Shown: positions 20,827 through 33,482, counted from the first letter of the stretch. The stretch is DNA of 64,000 nucleotides from Halicephalobus mephisto (GCA_009193035.1 SWDT01000012.1:186001-250000); one strand, 5' to 3'. The notes: a model not told the origin generated them from the letters alone. Numbers and translations are program-made.

Positions 20827-23248
20827 ATGTCCGAACGAAAGCTGCAGTTTTCAGAAACTCGGACAATCGATGTCGTCACAGATAAATCCTTCGAGCAATT
20901 ATTACTTGAGCCGAAGCTGATAAGACGGATGAGAGATGCGGGTTTCATGAATCCGACACCCGTCCAAGCGGGGGCTATTCCCGTCGGACTTCTAGGCAAT
21001 GGTGAACTTTATTAATTTACTTTGATAACTGTATGTGATTTTTAGATATGCTCGTTCAAGCAAAGTCAGGAACCGGAAAAACATTGGTATTTGCTGCCTT
21101 ATCCGCGAATTGTGTGACGGAAGAAACTGCCAAAGACAAGCCACAAGTCGTTATTCTTGCTCCTACCCATGAGATTGCTGCCCAGATTGTAGAAACAATT
21201 GAAGAAGTTGCTTTTGATGACCCTCACGTGTGGTAAGTGTTGTTATAATAATAATTGTTATTTTCCATATATGGGGTTTTATTTTAGTCTCTTCATCGGT
21301 GGACTCCCCATCAGGATTGACAAGGAAGGGATCTCCAGAGGTTGTGATGTCGCTGTCGGAACTCCTGGTAGAATTGCTCAATTGACTGCCTTGAAGGTTC
21401 TGGATCTGTCGGCGACAAAGTTGTTGGTTCTTGATGAAGCCGATAAGTTGATGGATCCTGTTTTTGCTGAAGACATCAAGACAGTTTACCGATGTGTCAA
21501 TCCTGAAACTACTCAAGTCACAGTGTTTTCTGCGACTTACCCGATGTTGATGGATGACATGTTGTGCGAGTTCATGAAGAGTCCAATTCTCGTGAAAATG
21601 AGTTCCGATGATGTTCAACTTCTTGGAATCTTCCAGTACGCTATCCTTGCTCTCGGACAAGACCCTATCGACGTCGTAGATAGAGTGTTGAGAAGAATTG
21701 ACTTTGGACAAGCCGTTGTTTTTACTAATAATGTTGTGCTGTAAGTTTCCAAGGATTATAAGGAGATCATGAACTCACTTTAGATGCCAGAAAGTTTGCC
21801 ACAGATTGGCCAAAGCCAAACATAAAGCCGAAGCAATTTCACGGGAACTTTCTCAAGAACAACGAAGCAAAGTCTTCAGGAATCTCAAAAACAACGTCCT
21901 AAAAGTTCTAGTTTCAACAGATCTGACTGCCAGAGGAGTTGATTCCCCCAATGTCTCAGTAGTGATCAACATGGGTCCACCGTCCAGTCAGGAAACTTAT
22001 TTCCACAGAATCGGAAGAGCAGGTAGATTCGGAGGCCAAGGAGTCGGAATTACTATTCTTTCAACTAGGAACAGTGCGATTTCGTTTTTGAGAATGAGTA
22101 TGGCGGGGAAGTTCAACATCAGACTTCTAACGATGGATCAAAAGTTTCCCAAGAACTTAATGAGTAATCAAGCTTTCTTTGATTCTGCCAGACGATTTGA
22201 TGAGATGGTACTTGAGATGATTACAGAACAAAAAGACGAAACCGAAGAAGTGGAGTTATTTCCTAAGCCCATCGAAGCTCCTATTCCATTGGACGTCTTT
22301 GCGAAGAAAAATATTCCAATTAATGATAAAACACCAGAAATACCAATATCGAAAGTTGAGGAACAAAGTTATGTTGAAATTAAGGGAAATAATGCAAATA
22401 AAGAATCACTAGATATGAAGATATCGACTCTTCAACAGAAGTCTTTCGGAAGGTCAACTAAATTCGGAACTTCGTCTTCACTATTTCAAAAAAAAGACCT
22501 GAAAAAAGAAGAATCGGAAAAAACGGTTGAAGAGGTGACGGATAAACTAGCTTCATTGAAGGTTAGTTGTGAATGATATACTGTAATTGATAGTTGATTT
22601 CAGATGAAGTCATTTGGGAAATCTACTTCTTTTGGATCCCCGTCTTCTCTTTTCAAAGTAGTTCCTAAACATGAAGCGCCCACTCTAGAAAAAACAAAGT
22701 ATTCTAGAGATGAAATGTCATTCATTAGTGAATCGAGAACTGTTGAACAATGGGCAGAATACGCGAAATCTCAATCTGAATGGGCTGTTAAGGAAGAACC
22801 ATTTGAATTTGATCAAGAACTCAGATGTTCTATTTCTGAGAAAATTCAAATACTAAGAAAACGGGAAAGTGATCATTTCAAGAAACTTGTTCAAGAGAAA
22901 AAAGAAAGAGAAACCAAAGAAGCCTCAAATCCTCTGGCAATCTTAGATCCGATTTTTGAGAGAGGTATGAAGGATCCGAAATTTTTAGACAACTTTATGA
23001 AAGATGTTGAGAACAGATCAATGAAACCAAAACCGAAGGGATTTTGCGATCGGTTTTGTCAAACTGATACGATCGTTCAGCCGACAAAAGACATTGAGAT
23101 CCAGACAGAAGAACTTGAGCTTTTTGGAGTTAAAGACAATGAAGGAAATTCTGGTGGATTCAAGGAAGATTTCGATGAAGATGATGATCCTCATTTGTTT
23201 GTTGAATTTGCTAGTGCATTGTTAGTCGGGATGAATTTAAACGGGTAG
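20827..23248 (+). CDS. DDX20: DEAD-box RNA helicase DDX20/Gemin3
   Basis: Five exons (20827-21001, 21046-21232, 21288-21740, 21784-22561, 22604-23248) give 745 residues. Motifs in order: Q motif (GFMNPTPVQ), I (AKSGTGKT, about 64), Ia (PTHEIAAQ, with His in place of the usual Arg), GG (FIGGLP), Ib (GTPGRI), II (DEAD, about 170), III (SAT), V (STDLTARGVD) and VI (HRIGRAGRFG). The N-terminal RTIDVVTDKSFEQLLL lead and QAKSGTGKT are typical of Gemin3, the helicase of the SMN complex in snRNP assembly. The long acidic C-terminus has a duplicated KSFG(R/K)ST-x-FG-x2-SSLF motif across intron 4. The start at 20827 is preferred; an in-frame ATG at 20770 lies inside a repeat. All introns are 43-55 bp. 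Confidence 0.92.
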
Positions 23249-23564
23249 CAGATTATAGTTTAGGTGAAATAATTGTAGTTTGTTTTTATGTATGTGATAC
23301 GTGAAATATTTCATGTCATTCATGAACGGATGGATTGGTTTTAAAAATGATTCTTGTTTTTTCCAGAAAAAGGTATAACCTATTGCAACCGCAAACGGGT
23401 TTCCTTCTTGCCTTACGCGTTTAGTCAGAATAGAATCCACACTACACCCGACAAGATCTGAAATTCGCTCATTTTCGTGATCGGAGCGAAATTGATTGTC
23501 GTCTTTCTGTTTTATTTTTCTATTTGCAGCCATTTTGCAAACAGTTGTAGAACTTCTTTCCGGA

Positions 23565-26500
23565 ATGCCGGATAAAGTTGCCATTGTTGGAGCTGGTTCA
23601 TCTGGATTGGCGGCTGCACGACAAGCTTTGTATTATGGTTTTGATCCAGTTGTTTTTGAAAAATCGTCTCATCTTGGAGGGATTTGGAATTACAGTGATG
23701 ATCCTGATGTGAGGTCGGTATCGTATTCGACAACTATGTTGCACTCGAAGGAATTTTGTGGATTCAGTGATTTTTCACCTCCAGAAAAAGCCAGTACTTT
23801 TATGCACCATTCAGAGGTCTTGGAGTACTTGAATATGTATGCGGATAACTTTAAGATTAGACATCGGATCATGTTCAATGCTGAGGTGACTTCCGTGAGG
23901 AGAACTGATGATTGGAAGGAAACAGGGACTTGGCTGGTTACTTACAAGGATCCGTAAGTTTATTCAAAGAATTCGACAGCAACTATAGTAAAAAGTACAA
24001 ATTCTCCAAAATTTTCCTCCCAACAGCTTCGAAAGCAATCTTGAATAGTGTCTTTGAAATTTCAACTTTGAATTTTTCTGGACACTGTCAAAAACGATTT
24101 CGGAGAAGTTTTCAAATTCCGTTTGAAAAGTAACTGGAAAGTTATTCATATTCAAAAACTTTTGAAAGTAATCACTTCAATGAGTGTTAAATAGTGTCCT
24201 GAAATTTCTAAATTCTCGATTGCTCGGTCACTATCCAAAATTGTAATTAGAGCTGGATATTAACGTTGAAAAATTATTCAAACAGCAATTTTGAATAGTG
24301 ACTGGGAAATTAAAAAAATTACACTTAGATACTATCCTGAAATAGTATTAAAGTTGACTTTTAAGAAATATTGCTCAAATAATAGTTTTGAGGTGTCCGA
24401 ATTTCCAATTTTCTAAATACTATCTATCTTTGTTTTTGAATGTGATTTTTCATACTTTACAATCATGAAAGAACTTTGTGATTTATCTATTTACTCACGT
24501 CATCACGAGTTCTCCGAATGCAATTTAATTTCGAAAACAAAAGTACTTTCACTTTCCAGAAAAGGCAAAGAAGAAACAGAAACCTTCGGGGCCGTCCTGA
24601 TCTGTACGGGGATGTACTCCAAGCCCGCCCGGCCTTTCGAGTACCGGATGGAGACTGAGTTCCAAGGCAGAATTTCGCATTCCTCAGAAATCAAGACTGT
24701 CGATGGGTTCAAGGACAAAACTGTTCTTCTTGTTGGATTTGGGAATTCAGCCGTTCAGTTGGCTTGTGATTTGGCTCCCATAGCGAAACAGGTTTATCTT
24801 TCGACCAGAAGAGGGTCCTGGTTACTGCCTACGTTGGATAATTCTAGCGAGCCTTGGGATCTTTCTTACAACAGCAGACTTCATTATTACGGTAGAAAAC
24901 TGATTCCAAAGTACTTCCGGAACTGGTTGTGGGAGATCCAGGCGAATGAGAAATTCGATCACGTCTCGGCGGGAATTCAACCGGATCACAGGTTCTTAAC
25001 GACCAATTTTACTTTTTCTAAAAACGGATTCTTCGATTACTTAATTTCCCAAAGAATTAAGATCAAACCAAATCTGCTCTCTTTCACCGAAAATGGAGTC
25101 GAACTCGTCGACAAAAGCATCATTGAACACGTCGATGAAGTTAGTGGATTTTAGGCAATTTTAAATTAATCTTATTTTAAGGTCATATTCTGCACAGGAT
25201 ATCAGTTTGACTTCAACATTGTGGAAGACGGGAAACTAATTTTTGTGAGAGAAAACGACTTTCATCTTTATAAACACATGTATCTTCCGGAGTTGAAAGA
25301 TATCTCGGATTATTCTAATTTCGCTGTTCTCGGACATATTCAGCCGAATGGGCCATTTTTCCCGGTGGTCGAAATGCAAGCGAGATTTTTCTTCGACGTT
25401 CTGTCCGAAAAATGTGAATTAAAAAGTGCGTTTTTGATGAAGGCGTCGTTGGAGGCGAAGCGATGTGAACTATCGTTGGAGTATGTCAAGACCAGAAGGC
25501 ATACACAAATTGTGAGTAAATTGAAGAAATAAGATTGAAAACAAAACAATCTCAGATAATCTCTAGGATTTTCATTTTGAGTTTTCTGGATACTATCCAT
25601 GTTTACTATTAAGATGTTTTTTCGAGTTTGATATTCTAATTCAATAGTAAAGTCGAATAGTGTCTAAAAGGGTTAGAGAATAATGGCGTTTTGGGTACTA
25701 TTAAAAATTAATATATAAATCACTTTTATGGTCTAAAAATGAGCTTGAATATTTTTCCTACAGTGTTCAGTTTGAATTGTTTTCTATTTGTTCAGTAACT
25801 ATCCACAGTTGCCATTTACATGGTTTTCTTGTTTTGATATTGAATTTCAATACGAGTCTCGGATAGTGTTTGGGAAATTCAAAAACAATAATTTCCTGGA
25901 CACTATCCAAAGTTATCATTAAAACTATTTTTTAAAACCGGAAAGTTAAAATGCTGATTTTGAGTTATATTTAGAGAATTTCGTTTTTTATTTAATATCC
26001 AACATTGTACTGAAACTTTGCAATATTCTTTGTCTTTCGTATAATCCAAACTTTCTATAAAACATTCGTAGGAAAAGTTATCCTTTTAAGTTACTCTAAT
26101 CGAATGAATACTAACCAGCCGTTAACTCTTTTTGTTACTTCCAATTAACTCTTTTTTCTATTTTATTTATAACCAAAGGATTATTTCTGATTGAACATTA
26201 ATTTTATCATAAAATAAGGAAGAACTTATTTCTTTGAATCTAAGTCCAATGAGTTTTGAGGCAGAACGCCAAAGATTGATATTTAACATTTGAAGATATG
26301 AAAAAACTTCTTGAATGTTTGATTGTTTGATGAAAATCATTTTTAATTTTATAGTTTTTATTGTTAAACGAAACAAGAAACTCATTGGAGTCGGATAAAG
26401 GAAGAATTACGGAAATCTGATCAGTACTCATTGGATTACAACGATTTAAAAATTGAGATTTCTTGAGGAAAACTTTGTACATTTCCATATATCTTCTTAT

Positions 26501-26802
26501 TCTTCTTTTTCCAGGAAGATTACACAGAATACATGGACAACCTCGCCTCCAAAATCGGAGCAAAGCCATCGCTTCTGAATCTCATGAAAACCAATCCCCT
26601 TCTTGCCTTCAAATGCTTCTTCGGTCCCAATCTCCCCTACCAATACAGAATCGAGGGGGAACATTCCTGGGCCGATGCCAAAGACGCCATAATGACCGCA
26701 GATCAGAGGATTCACACTTTGGGAAGAAACAGATATATCAAAACGTGGCAGTTAATTGGAATACTTTTATTTGTCCTCTATCTTTGGGCTCATTTCTGGT
26801 GA
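23565..26802 (+). CDS. fmo: Flavin-containing monooxygenase
   Basis: Four exons (23565-23953, 24560-25139, 25182-25511, 26515-26802) give 528 residues, the usual FMO length. The FAD site is VAIVGAGSSGLAAARQ at residue 5, then an FxGRxxHS signature (FQGRISHS), the NADPH site VLLVGFGNSAVQLA, and FCTGYQFDF in place of the classic FATGY. A hydrophobic C-terminal anchor (QLIGILLFVLYLWAHFW) points to the ER membrane. Family chemistry is NADPH-dependent oxygenation of soft nucleophiles; worm FMOs are linked to stress and lifespan pathways. A TTTTTCTATTTGCAG acceptor ends at 23529, 35 bp before the ATG, and looks like a trans-splice site 281 bp after the DDX20 stop. Introns 1 and 3 are large and full of palindromic repeats. 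Confidence 0.94.
24020..24370. repeat. Palindromic short elements in FMO intron 1
   Basis: About three degenerate copies of the GGATAGTG...CACTATCC inverted-repeat family seen in chitinase intron 1, at about 24023-24110, 24150-24265 and 24270-24365. Confidence 0.55.
25570..25945. repeat. Palindromic short elements in FMO intron 3
   Basis: Further degenerate copies of the same family. The clearest spans about 25840-25935: GGATAGTGTTTGGGAAATT faces AATTTCCTGGACACTATCC. Confidence 0.55.
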
Positions 26803-26968
26803 ATGCGAAATAATAAACTTGTATTTTTAATTCAGTAAAACCATGACAACCTATCAAGTCAGGTGTATAACGAAATGGAAATTTTGAAAACTAAAATCAA
26901 AATTCGTGGTCTAGTGATGACATTAAACTTTTTGTGAACCTCTTGAACATTTTTAAAATTATTCTAAA

Positions 26969-28110
26969 ATGATTTTTAGATTTAAATTTCGTAGTGTACT
27001 TTTATTAACGATTTTTACCATTACAGTATTCTGTTTTATTAATTTTTCGAAATTTGGAAATAGCACTAAAAATTATTCTATTTTAATAAATAAGAAAACA
27101 GAATTATTACTCGACCCGTTTACTGTATTTTCTGATGGAAAAATTAATAAAAAGTACTTCACAATTGAGGATACTGTATTAGTAACAGCGTTTTCGAAGA
27201 ACCATTACCCAGAGGCAGTGTGGGTTTTTAAAAAGATTATTGTAGTTAATGATTAAAAACAATTTTTAGAAGATCCTGCTCATCTTTGAAAAATACTGAA
27301 ATTTACACTTTTATCCAGAAAAAAGGAATTACGATTGTTGCTTATCTTCTCGAGGACCTTACAGTCTACTCGACGAAGATTTACGAAGAAAACTGTCCAT
27401 TTGTGGAAATCAGAAAATTTAATTTCACTCTCTATCCAAAATACGTTCGGAATCTGAAAGAATACCGGTGGAAGCCTTTAATTGTGGCTACAGTACTGGA
27501 AGATAAGGACACTGTATTTTGGTTTGACTCATCTGTGATTTTCAACGATGACGGTGAAAAGTTGAATGTGAGTTATTTTCAGTGGAAATAATTTACTGTT
27601 AATTTTCAGGAAGTAATAAATTCAATGAATAATTATTACTATACTTGTGGGTTCAGAATCCTCTCCGGAACTTCGCATTCCATCGTGGCCGCCACAGATC
27701 CGGCGATGTACGATTATTTCCCGATCAATGACGAGATTCTCCATCTGAATATGATAGCGGCTACGGTATTCGTCGTTTCGAAGACTTCAGAATCCATCAA
27801 AATCCTCAAAAATGTAGTCAAATGTGCTCTCATCCAAGACTGCATGGCACCTCCGACTTCGAAGACAAACTGCACAATTTCGAAATTGAAATCTGAAGAA
27901 TATGCAGATTGTCACAGATACGATCAGTCTGCCTTAGCTCTGAGTTTAGCTTACTGTAGTGTAAAATTGAAAGATTACTTAGGATTATCCACTTTGGTTT
28001 CGATTAGTAGACTAGAAAATTGGACCAACGAAGAGCGAATTAAAACCAAAAAACAATTTCCTTGGCTCAAGATGAAGAGAAAAAAGATTAATTCTTTGTG
28101 TAAATCCTAG
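26969..28110 (+). CDS. Type II membrane protein, DUF1647-like
   Basis: Three exons (26969-27219, 27270-27567, 27610-28110) give 349 residues. A short basic N-terminus precedes one membrane segment (residues about 9-27), so most of the protein would face the Golgi lumen or outside. Blocks recalled from the nematode DUF1647 family are present: TAFSKNHYPEA, YRWKPLIVATVLE with WFDSSVIF after it, and HRYDQSALALSL near the C-terminus. The W-F-D-S strand resembles a nucleotide-sugar transferase acidic site, but no activity is established for the family as far as I know. The exon 1 donor (GTGGGT) is the weakest junction, chosen because it alone gives the right phase. It lies 166 bp after the FMO stop on the same strand. 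Confidence 0.75.
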
Positions 28111-29641
28111 TGTAATAATACAATAAAAATTATTAATTTATAACTTGAAATTGAATTTCTTCATTAAGCATTTGTATTTGTTTTAATTTCTATTTGAAAT
28201 ATTTTTATGAATATGTTATTTTAAAATCATCCAAGAAAAATTACCTTAAAGAAGGAATGAGATCTTCAAAAGCTGAGAGTTCGGAATTCCATAAGTAGAT
28301 TGTCAGTAATTTATATAATATAATCAGAAAATGAACTAGAAGATTGTCCAAAATGATTGCATTCAAAAATCATGTTTTCAAAAGTGAGTATAATCCAGAA
28401 AAGAATCGAACAATTTAAAAAACGGAGAAAATGATTGATGATATCTAAGTTCATCTACTACCTCCTTTTTTATCTTTTTGTATTTTATTTCATTTAGCTA
28501 TTTTCTGTTAATAAAATAACCTTACTAATAGGTAAAAAATATAAGCATGTATCATCAAATGAATCTTTGACTAGTTTATCAAATCATAGAGATCTATTGA
28601 AATGGAAATACTTCAATCATGATTTTCAAAATGTTAAAGAAATTTCTCAATTTTATACGTTGCGTTTATCGACTTCTGATACTTCTTAATTAATATTATC
28701 ACAAAAATGGAAAAAATTTTTAGAAGTTAACTTCATTGTTGTCCTAATTGATTCAGCAGTAATCATAATGACCAATCTCGTCATAATAATCGATATAATA
28801 ATCATAGGTATAATCATCGTGAATTTCTTCCTCTATCAGTTCTATCTTCTAGTAATCGTTCTCTAATTCACTGTGATTACTCCTTATTTTATTCTTATTT
28901 AAAAGTTTACAACAAACATGTTTCCAAGCAAATCTCGGAAAATACTCCAAGAGTATATCGGAGTTCATATAAATGATGATAAATCAGCTGGGTTAGAATA
29001 TTTTCTTCCAGGTTCTAGATATGATAATTCAATATAAAACAATCTTTAATGCACTGTAAAGATCATTACTTTTAACTAGCAACTATTTCTTTATATGAAC
29101 TTCGTCATCAAACTTTCTTGACATAAATTCCCAGAATCACTATATTTCAGATGTTGGTTTCAAGTTTCATTAAATTTTCGAACAATATAGAAATTTCTAT
29201 AAAATTCCAACTCTTAAGAAATCTGAAATGAGTATAATTACAAAATCATCGCAAACAGCATTCGGAATGGTAACCGTGATAATAGACTTATGTTCTGGTC
29301 AACAATTTTCATCTTACGAAATTACCGTACTCTTATTTTTAAGTTGTTTTTGCATATCTTTAACATAACTGTCGGTTAATTCAATAAGCACCGATCTGTT
29401 TATGAATAACCCAGTTTCCACTAATGTTACATTAAAATATGAAAATATTTCAATTTGCTGCACTTTGCTCAGGTTAACGAGATTTTTATTCCTTCATAAG
29501 AAATGTTTGTTATTCCCATTAACGTTTCAAACAACTCACACCTGCTCTATTCAAATTAGATTACGATAGTATTTAAATACATCCATCAACAATTATCTCA
29601 AAGTTAATTTAACTGTTTTTATCTATTCTTTCAAAATAAAA
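28111..29641. other. AT-rich intergenic region, no gene seen
   Basis: About 1.5 kb between the DUF1647-like gene and the next receptor. A short Tyr/Asp-rich minus-strand frame near 28760-28840 has no convincing first exon. The rest shows no coding signal. Confidence 0.5.
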
Positions 29642-31898
29642 ATGTCGAAAATAACTTCGTCGATACCAAGAATATCCGTATTCGACCAAACGATGAATAT
29701 TTTGCCAGTTTATTATTCTTATGTGACGTTTGGGATTCTGGCTGCTCTTGCTAATTTAATCATTATTATTGTTTATTTTTCTAAATCTTCGTTAAGGACA
29801 CGATTCTCTATGTATGCAGGATTGGCGACAGCCGATATGATAAATGGGTTAGGATTTACTGTGACAGGTAAGAGTTCTTTAGTGTCTGCGAATTTGTAAG
29901 TTATCGTTATTCAATTTGGGTAATTTTTGTTTAATTTTTACATTGAATGAAATAAAATGTTTCAATTAATCACTAGAAACCTCCTTCATAGCATTATACA
30001 GATTAATTTCTGAGCTTTTATAGTGAAGATTTGAAAGTTTCAAATTAAAAAAGATTGCTGGTTATCACCTGTAGGAATGAAAAAAATGTTGAAAATAATG
30101 ACAATAGACGAGATAAACTGCAGAAATACTTATGTCATTGTTCTAACGTTGATTTTAGGGATAGAGAGACTCCAATTCCAATTCTCTCTTGTCAATGCCT
30201 ACACTTTCCCAGCAATGCGCCATTATCAATGTGTTTTTCAAATTGGGAGTATGCTTCAAGTCGTAGGATCCCAATGGCCTGCCTTGATCACCCTGGGTCT
30301 AGGGCTCGAGAGGTTCTTCGCAACACGATACCCTTTCACCTATCGCTATTTCAAAATCAGGTAACTTGCTTTAACACTGATTACTGTAGTCAAAAGGCAT
30401 TCTAGAATGTTTCACGGACTACTCATAGCTTCCTTCTTGATCAGTCTCATTTCAATCTCCACAGCTCTTTATATCGGGATCTTTGTTGAGAGCTATTCGA
30501 AAACTGTTTTCTACTGCAATCTGAGCAACGTCTACGGTTTCGGATACACGTAATGTATACGTAGATCAACAATGATAGAAATTATGTTTTAGCACATTTA
30601 ATTACTTCCTAACAATGATCTGCCATACTGTTGGATTCTTTTTCAACATTGCTGCTTTTATAACTGTCAAACAGACATCGCAGAAAGTAGGATTCTACAA
30701 TAGCATTTTGTCAAAGGAGTACAGAAAGGTCAAGTAGGTTCGAACTATCTTTATCTACATCTGTTGTGAAATCTTCAGAATAATCTTCTTTGTTTCAATA
30801 TTTTCGTTAATCATGGTTGTTTTGCCAAACTTCTTCCTATACATAACCAGATTCATCCATGGGCGATTCGACTACACTATTCTAGGATGGGTTTACTGCT
30901 TATTTGTCTTGAGATCAGTCTTCAACTTATGGGTCATTGGATTCGGAGTTGTAGAGTTCAAGATTAGATTCTTTGAGGTAAGTATTTTTGAAATAAAAAT
31001 ATCTAACTGGTGAATTCTTCTTTTATAACTTTATCCTTTGTTATCAACTGAAAACAGAACTTGGTTTTCTGAAATTGTGTATATCTCTACTATTTTATGT
31101 TAAAAGATCAGTAACCAAGCTCATAGTTGAAAAACAAATTAAATTATGTTCATAGTGAGTGCAATATTTTTTACTCGATAGTTTCGTTAACCTTTAATCT
31201 CTGAAAATAGATTTGAAACCATGATATTGCTACCAGTAGTGTTTCATTCATTCGTTGATCATAAACTCGATTAATGGTCCTTGAAATGTCATTTGTGACA
31301 AGACAACCATCTTTTTATTTGATAACTCTTTGAATCTCCACTTTGTAAGAACAAATTCCAAATTGTGGTCTTGGTACAAATAACACTTAATCCATCTTGA
31401 TCACAAAATTATGTACTAATCTTTTAAAGATCTTTCTTGATTTCTAAAATTAAACTCACGACTTTTCTTCCTTAACTCCTTCGATTTCTGATAAGATGAT
31501 GTCATTGATGTTTAATCGTCATATTTACAAAATATCGAGTATTTTAGCTTTTCTCTTCTTACCTAGTTCTTTCATCGCTATCTATACAAAAACAAGATGC
31601 ATTGAAAGCAAAAAATAAAAGTTCCCATGAATCTAGTCATTCAAAGAAATGAAGCATATGGGTTATTGTTAATCGACACCCTTGTGACGATCCCTCGATT
31701 CTATATTATTTAAAAAGAATTACCGAATGTTAGATACATTTCTAATTCTAATTAACTTTTCAGGTATTTTTCCCTTGTTCTTCTCCTCCTGTAAACTCAG
31801 TTTCTGTTGAGGATAGTCAAAACGGAATAACTCAAGATTACATATCTCAAAAAAAGAATGGCAAACCAATATTTATTAAAGTCACTACAATCAGTTAA
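29642..31898 (+). CDS. 7TM serpentine receptor (nematode chemoreceptor-like, family uncertain)
   Basis: Six exons (29642-29867, 30159-30360, 30406-30549, 30593-30733, 30779-30977, 31764-31898) keep phase throughout and give 348 residues. TM1 (FGILAALANLIIIIVYF) is followed by the ATADMINGLGF helix of TM2. TM3 ends in LGLGLERFFATRYPFTYRYF, a DRY-like site reading ERF. TM4 to TM7 follow, and the Ser/Gln-rich tail is encoded by a separate last exon after a 786 bp intron. The exon 2 acceptor at 30158 was preferred over one near 30075 because it joins TM2 to the conserved GIERL/C-x-x loop without an insertion. The pattern suits Srsx/Srx-type receptors. Rhodopsin-class signalling is inferred from the family only. 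Confidence 0.8.
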
Positions 31899-31970
31899 AA
31901 GTTATCTTTTCGAAATTACAATAAAACTGTAAAAGTACTGAAATAAAAACAGAGTTTTTCAAAATCACGT

Positions 31971-32253
31971 TTATTTGCCAGTGCTGGGATGATATCTGTA
32001 AAAGTGTCTTGCCAACAGATATCCTTTGAGGAAGCCACCACGACGAGCAGGATAGTAGTTGTAGCCGTAGGAAGGGTAGTAGCTGTAGCTGGGATAGTAG
32101 TTATAACCATAATATGGATAAGTGGAATAACAACCTTCACAGTTGTTGATTGATCCTAAATTCCCTCCAATTTCTTCATGTTATACAACAATTAGACAAC
32201 TCACCGATCAAGACCAGGACACAGACGATAGTAAGAGTCAAGAGCTTGTTCAT
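31971..32253 (-). CDS. Small secreted tyrosine-rich peptide
   Basis: Two exons (32205-32253 and 31971-32155) give 77 residues. The first 16 codons are a signal peptide (MNKLLTLTIVCVLVLI). The mature part repeats Tyr-rich units (YPYYGYNYYPSYSYYPSYGYNYYP), then ARRGGFLKGYLLARHFYRYH. Two Cys lie near the N-terminus (NCEGCY). The RR could be a processing site. Small YG/YGG-rich secreted peptides of nematodes act as cuticle components or antimicrobial/neuropeptide-like products; I do not recognise this one. A TATTTAAATG box at about 32300 lies about 50 bp upstream of the ATG. The intron is 49 bp. Confidence 0.8.
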
Positions 32254-33482
32254 CTTCTTAGGATATCGTTCTCAGAGAACTGGAGAATCTCTGCCAAGCT
32301 CATTTAAATACCGTTTCCATCTTTCACCTCTTTGGCGAATTTACCATTTTTTCTAGCCACTTAATTCTGATTTTGTAGAAAACACTTTAAAGGCACAAAC
32401 TTCTTTTAAAATACAAAATAATAGTTTTGGAATTTTCCTTTGTTTGATTAAAAATCGCAAACGTTTGATTATGTTTAATGATTAGATATTTATCAACATC
32501 AACGAAAGTAATAAGTTTTAGTTCCTTAATTCCTTAATTGTGAAAATGATAATATACAACAATACAATTAATTTACCAAAAACTGTATTCAAGCTTTTTA
32601 AGTCTTTTTATAAAATTCCAGAACATCTGAATCTATATAAAATGATACTGTATTCTCATAGAAATCCATATGATGGCATCTCATCTTGGTTCTATTATTC
32701 TGAAATACTGTAACAAGTGTTAACAAAACAGATTACGTAGTAAAAAATTAAATTTATTATTCTGCATTTAATTTTCCATTCATATCATTTAAGTACATCT
32801 TTAATCAATTAGATCAGCTTTTAAAAAATCCAGCGATTATTGTTCTTAAAGCCTGACTCATGCATTCGTTGAAATGACTTGTTCACGAGAAAAGGTATGA
32901 GATTGACAAAATTGTTTTTTAGTTAAAACTTGTTTTGAATTTGATTCTATAAAAAAGAGATCTTTGATTCGTTAAATTTTTACAACTTACTTTAGGAATG
33001 TTTCCAAGAAATAATCATCGAATAAATAAATAAAGCTTATATTTGAATCTAATAATAACACTTTAAAATAGATCTTTGGGAATGACGATCATTTGCATTG
33101 CATGGAAGAAAACCTTTGTCTCTCTCTAGACAAATTAAAAGAAGCTTTCGATACGGAACATCGAGAAGAACTATGTAGGAATGCATTTGCCATGGTCGAC
33201 GCAGCTTCAGTGGGGATACTTTATAATCTATAACCATATCATCCTACTGATAATAGAGCAAAATGATGATGATGATGGTAAAGTAAAGAAATTGTAAAAT
33301 GGGATATTTCTTGTTGTTTATTTAATACTTCAGAATTCTTCAGAATATCATTTTCTAAAAGCTTTTTGATGTAGTTAGTTTTCTGGAAATATATATTTAC
33401 TTGTGAAAGTCAAAACTATGCATTATTTTTCCTTTTTATTATTGTTTAGGTAACTATATTTAAAAATAAAAATATGTTACCA
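32254..33482. other. Region between the Tyr-rich peptide gene and the arrestin array
   Basis: AT-rich. The first 60 bp act as the promoter of the peptide gene, with a TATA-like box near 32300. A 62-codon minus-strand frame at 33049-33237 has no recognisable feature. No decayed arrestin copy is evident. Confidence 0.5.

Noticed and set aside
28751..28860. Tyr/Asp-rich minus-strand frame resembling a second Tyr-rich peptide
   Set aside because: No start codon, signal peptide or plausible first exon was found.
30055..30158. Alternative earlier exon 2 start in the 7TM receptor
   Set aside because: It keeps frame but inserts about 28 residues between TM2 and the conserved GIERL loop; the acceptor at 30158 gives a normal spacing.
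33049..33237. 62-codon minus-strand frame before the array
   Set aside because: No recognisable motif and no splice or promoter support.
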